Below are positions 46,494-49,351 of a stretch of DNA of 49,351 bases, piece after piece. Numbering within the stretch: position 1 is the first letter of the stretch; every line of letters begins with the position of its first letter. Origin of the DNA: an uncultured Sphingopyxis sp. (GTDB taxonomy: Bacteria > Pseudomonadota > Alphaproteobacteria > Sphingomonadales > Sphingomonadaceae); NCBI GenBank assembly GCA_937957805.1, contig CALFXW010000224.1, positions 1 to 49,351 on the forward strand, written 5' to 3'. The notes under the pieces were generated by a model. The model was given only the letters and a program-made list of their open reading frames with translations. It was not told the origin of the DNA and did no database searches. The position numbers and the translations under genes were made by a program.

Positions 46494-47759
46494 ATGACCA
46501 GCATTGCCACCCCCCTTATGCCGATTGCCGGCCATGCCGACCCCGTGGTGCAGCCGCGCGATATTGCGCCGCGTGCCGACGGGCGGATCGACCTCATCGG
46601 CATGACGCGCGGTGAAATACAGACGGCGCTGGTGGACAAGGGACTGGACAGCAAGGCCGCCAAATTGCGCGCCAAACAATTATGGCATTGGATTTATCAT
46701 CGCGGGGTGAGTGACTTTGCCGCGATGAGCGACATTGCCAAGACTATGCGTCCGTGGCTGGCCGAACATTTCATCATCGCCCGTCCGCAAATCGTCACCG
46801 CGCAGCAATCGAGCGATGGCACGCGCAAATGGTTGCTGTCGACTGACGATGGTCATGAATTTGAAATGGTGTTCATCCCCGATGCGGCGCGCGGCACATT
46901 ATGTATTTCGAGCCAGGTTGGCTGCACATTGAACTGCCGTTTTTGTTACACAGGGACAATGCGCCTTGTCCGTAACCTCCGTGCAGGGGAAATCGTCGGG
47001 CAGGTGATGTTGGCGCGCGATGCGCTGGGCGAATGGCCCAAGGGCAATATGGCGACCAGTGCAGAGGATGATGATGCCGCCGATGAAGATGGCGGCCATT
47101 ACAGTGCCGATGGCCGGTTGCTGACCAACATCGTGCTGATGGGCATGGGCGAACCGCTCTATAATTTCGACAATGTCAAAGCAGCGATGCAGATTGTCAT
47201 GGATGGCGACGGGCTGGCGCTGTCCAAACGGCGGATCACGCTTTCCACCAGCGGGGTGGTGCCGATGATGGCGCGGGCCGGCGCGGAAATCGGCGTCAAC
47301 CTAGCGGTTTCGCTGCACGCGGTGACCAAGGAAATCCGTGATGAGATTGTCCCCGTCAACCGCAAATATGACCTCGAATCGCTGCTCGAAGCCTGCGCCG
47401 CTTACCCCGGTGCCAATAATGCCCGGCGGATCACCTTTGAATATGTCATGCTGGCGGGCAAGAATGACAGCGATGATGATGCGCGCGAACTGGTGCGTTT
47501 GCTCAAGCAATATCGGCTTCCGGCAAAGGTCAACCTCATCCCCTTTAACCCATGGCCGGGTGCGCCCTATGCCTGTTCGGATGATGCGCGGATCCGCCGT
47601 TTTTCCAACATTGTGTTCGAAGGGGGGATTAGCGCGCCCATCCGCACCCCGCGCGGGCGCGACATCATGGCCGCCTGCGGGCAATTGAAAAGCGCCGCCA
47701 AGAAATTGAGCCGCGCGGAGCTTGATCGGCTGGCCGAAGAAAAACAGGCGCTGCTGTGA
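46494..47759 (+). CDS. rlmN: 23S rRNA (A2503-C2)/tRNA(A37) methyltransferase
   Basis: This 421-residue radical SAM enzyme has QVGCTLNCRFCYTGTMRLVRNL with the CxxxCxxC cluster site, GMGEPLYNFDNV, SLHAVTKEIRDEIVPVN, the NPWPGAPY segment, and the C-terminal Cys in IMAACGQL, which forms the methyl-transfer intermediate. It methylates A2503 of 23S rRNA and A37 of some tRNAs. The frame is open from 46440, but ATG 46494 (MTSIATP) is the natural start. The stop overlaps the GTG start of the next gene. Confidence 0.96.
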   Translation: MTSIATPLMPIAGHADPVVQPRDIAPRADGRIDLIGMTRGEIQTALVDKGLDSKAAKLRAKQLWHWIYHRGVSDFAAMSDIAKTMRPWLAEHFIIARPQIVTAQQSSDGTRKWLLSTDDGHEFEMVFIPDAARGTLCISSQVGCTLNCRFCYTGTMRLVRNLRAGEIVGQVMLARDALGEWPKGNMATSAEDDDAADEDGGHYSADGRLLTNIVLMGMGEPLYNFDNVKAAMQIVMDGDGLALSKRRITLSTSGVVPMMARAGAEIGVNLAVSLHAVTKEIRDEIVPVNRKYDLESLLEACAAYPGANNARRITFEYVMLAGKNDSDDDARELVRLLKQYRLPAKVNLIPFNPWPGAPYACSDDARIRRFSNIVFEGGISAPIRTPRGRDIMAACGQLKSAAKKLSRAELDRLAEEKQALL

Positions 47760-48907
47760 ACGCGCTCGCCCGCGTCCATAATATCGATGATTTCCGCGCG
47801 CTGGCAAAGCGCCGCCTGCCCTGGCCGGTGTTTGATTATATCGACGGGGCCGCCGATGATGAGCGGACACGCCAACGCAACCGCGCGGCCTATGACGATT
47901 GCGATTTGGTACCGCGCGTGCTCGCCGGGGTGGCCGACATCGACATGTCAGTGGTTTTGTTCGGGCGGCGGCTCGCCATGCCTTTGTTCCTGTCCCCCAC
48001 CGCCTTGCAGCGGCTGTTCCACTGGCAGGGGGAGCGCGCCGTCGCGCGCGCGGCGGCCAAATTCGGAACGATGGCGGGGCTTTCCAGTCTGGCGACGGTG
48101 TCGATCAGCGACTTTGCCGCGCTGTCCGATGCTCCCAAAATGTTTCAGCTTTACGTCCATAAGGATGAGGGGCTGAACCGCGCGATGGTCGATGCCGCAA
48201 AGGATGCGGGCATGGATGTGGTGGCGCTGACCGTCGATACGATTGTCGGGGGCAACCGCGAACGTTGCCTGCGTTCGGGCTTTACCTCCCCCCCGCGCCT
48301 CACCCCATCATCGATGCTATCCTATGCGACAAAGCCGCGATGGACGATCGACTATCTGCTGCGCGAGCGATTTTCGCTGCCCAATTTGGAAGCCTATGTC
48401 GCCGCCGGTTCATCGGTGCCCGCATCGGTCGCCGACTATTTCACCAATATGCTCGACCAAGGCCTCGACTGGAAACGCGCAGAGGCAATCGCCAAATATT
48501 GGGGCGGGCATTTTTGCCTGAAGGGCGTGATGGCTGTGGAGGATGCCCGCCGCGCCGTCGATATCGGGGCGAGCGCGATCATGGTTTCCAACCATGGCGG
48601 ACGGCAGCTCGATGGCAGCCGCGCGCCATTTGATGCGCTGGCCGAAATCGTCGATGCGGTCGGCGACAAGATTGACGTGATTTGCGACGGCGGCATCACC
48701 CGGGGCAGCCATATATTGAAGGCGCTGAGCGTCGGGGCCAAGGCATGTTCGGGCGGGCGGCTGTATCTTTATGCGCTCGCCGCGGCGGGGGAGGCGGGGG
48801 TCGAACGCGCGCTCCACCTGCTCCATGCCGAACTGGTGCGCGACATGAAACTGATGGGCGCGCGTTCCATTGCCGAATTATCGCGCGACAATCTGCGCTG
48901 GCGTTAA
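47756..48907 (+). CDS. FMN-dependent alpha-hydroxy-acid oxidase/dehydrogenase (L-lactate dehydrogenase type)
   Basis: The 383-residue TIM-barrel flavoprotein has LPWPVFDYIDGAADDE, LSPTALQRLFHWQGERAVARAAAKFG, FQLYVHKD, LTVDTIVGGNRERCLRSGF, HFCLKGVMAVEDA, the catalytic His in IMVSNHGGRQLDGSRAP and ICDGGITRGSHILKAL. It oxidises an L-2-hydroxy acid such as lactate, mandelate or glycolate. It starts with GTG overlapping the rlmN stop (GTGA). Its TAA stop overlaps the stop of the porin gene on the other strand (TTAA at 48904-48907). Confidence 0.92.
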   Translation: MNALARVHNIDDFRALAKRRLPWPVFDYIDGAADDERTRQRNRAAYDDCDLVPRVLAGVADIDMSVVLFGRRLAMPLFLSPTALQRLFHWQGERAVARAAAKFGTMAGLSSLATVSISDFAALSDAPKMFQLYVHKDEGLNRAMVDAAKDAGMDVVALTVDTIVGGNRERCLRSGFTSPPRLTPSSMLSYATKPRWTIDYLLRERFSLPNLEAYVAAGSSVPASVADYFTNMLDQGLDWKRAEAIAKYWGGHFCLKGVMAVEDARRAVDIGASAIMVSNHGGRQLDGSRAPFDALAEIVDAVGDKIDVICDGGITRGSHILKALSVGAKACSGGRLYLYALAAAGEAGVERALHLLHAELVRDMKLMGARSIAELSRDNLRWR

Positions 48908-49351
48908 AAGCTAAACGTCACCGACCCCATGACCGTCGCTTTGGCAAGGTTGTGGCTGGTGGTGAGCGCGACGCGCGGCAGGTCATTGTCGATATAGCGC
49001 AGGCCAAGGGTGATCGGCCCGGTCACATAATCCGCACCCAGCGACCAGTCGCTGTAACCATCGTCGAACAGGCGTCCGCCCGCTGCGTTGAGCGCGCTGC
49101 CATAGGCCCCGTCGCTATAGCCATAATGCGCCACCAGCGTCACCGGTGTGTTGGGCACACCGACGCTAAGGTCGCCATAGACATAGATATTGTCGCGCTG
49201 GCCGGTCGCCGCCTGACCCCATGTATAATTGGTGCCAAGCTTTGCCACCGCTGGCCCCAAACTGCCGGAAATCGACGCATAGGCTTCGAAACTGTCGCTT
49301 GAAACGCCGCCCGGCGCATCGGGGTAAAGATAATATAGCATGCCGACATCG
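48904..49351 (-). CDS. TorF-family putative porin, C-terminal part cut by the window edge
   Basis: The 149 codons present show an outer membrane beta-barrel: alternating strands such as YLYPDAPGGVSSDSFEAYASIS, TNYTWGQAATGQRDNIYVYGDLSVGV, WSLGADYVTGPITLGLRYIDND and a final strand ATVMGSVTFSF with the C-terminal Phe used for BAM recognition. The DSFEAY and DNIYVYGD words fit the TorF/TIGR02001 porin group. The N-terminal part, with signal peptide, lies beyond the right edge. Confidence 0.88.
   Translation of the reverse strand, partial: DVGMLYYLYPDAPGGVSSDSFEAYASISGSLGPAVAKLGTNYTWGQAATGQRDNIYVYGDLSVGVPNTPVTLVAHYGYSDGAYGSALNAAGGRLFDDGYSDWSLGADYVTGPITLGLRYIDNDLPRVALTTSHNLAKATVMGSVTFSF

Overview
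The window looks like a chromosomal segment of an alphaproteobacterium of the Sphingomonadales (Sphingopyxis/Sphingorhabdus-like). The evidence is a GC-rich genome, the linked block aat / DUF2155 lipoprotein / NDUFA12-like protein, an ScfR-type regulator divergent from a large isocitrate lyase, a TorF-type porin, and many short dispersed palindromes between genes. The assignment rests on gene content and order, not on a database search.

Layout. 1-665 is a mosaic of unrelated gene fragments (a branched-chain amino-acid binding protein fused to a peptidase E piece) that abuts, and seems to replace, the end of the ScfR-type regulator. 594-4000 is the glyoxylate-shunt locus (regulator, palindromic operator, aceA, a 52-residue protein). 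4130-6872 holds aat, a complex I accessory pair, a DUF192 lipoprotein and recX. 7016-16287 holds an orphan fatty acyl-AMP ligase, a GGDEF/EAL protein, a pterin pair (FolB-like aldolase and FolM/PTR1-type reductase), an oxygenase, a fasciclin lipoprotein, an EVE protein and a winged-helix regulator.

16288-20023 is the accessory region. It is a decayed RHS toxin locus made of an AT-rich DUF6968-like gene, a broken RHS core, an RHS C-terminal tip with an HExxH metallopeptidase-like toxin domain, two overlapping lipoprotein genes that are candidate immunity proteins, and a displaced RHS core fragment. The RHS sequence is riddled with small palindromic insertions. Five of them keep the reading frame open, and one larger insertion is a 267-bp non-coding element with 20-bp terminal inverted repeats. 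A second copy of that element lies in opposite orientation at 31946-32213; a 112-bp block matches at 92 positions without gaps, and several stems differ by compensatory changes. This structured repeat family is the main candidate for something undescribed here.

20024-31885 is largely housekeeping: YpfJ-like protease, 3-hydroxybutyrate and 3-hydroxybutyryl-CoA dehydrogenases, cobalamin adenosyltransferase, GluQ, HNH nuclease, Rrf2 regulator, rpe, heparinase-like protein, purH and a DEAD-box helicase. 32509-36270 is a probable glycan operon (UDP-galactopyranose-mutase-like flavoprotein, GtrA flippase, GT-C-like membrane protein). 36233-49351 carries msrB, a GFA protein, ygfZ, pyrC, rarD, envelope proteins, a PQQ-type dehydrogenase, dnaN, a phosphatase / IalB-like / rlmN / FMN-oxidase run, and the end of a TorF porin cut by the right edge. 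Convergent neighbours often overlap, and same-strand neighbours are often joined by ATGA, GTGA or TAATG overlaps. I saw no tRNA, rRNA or CRISPR array.
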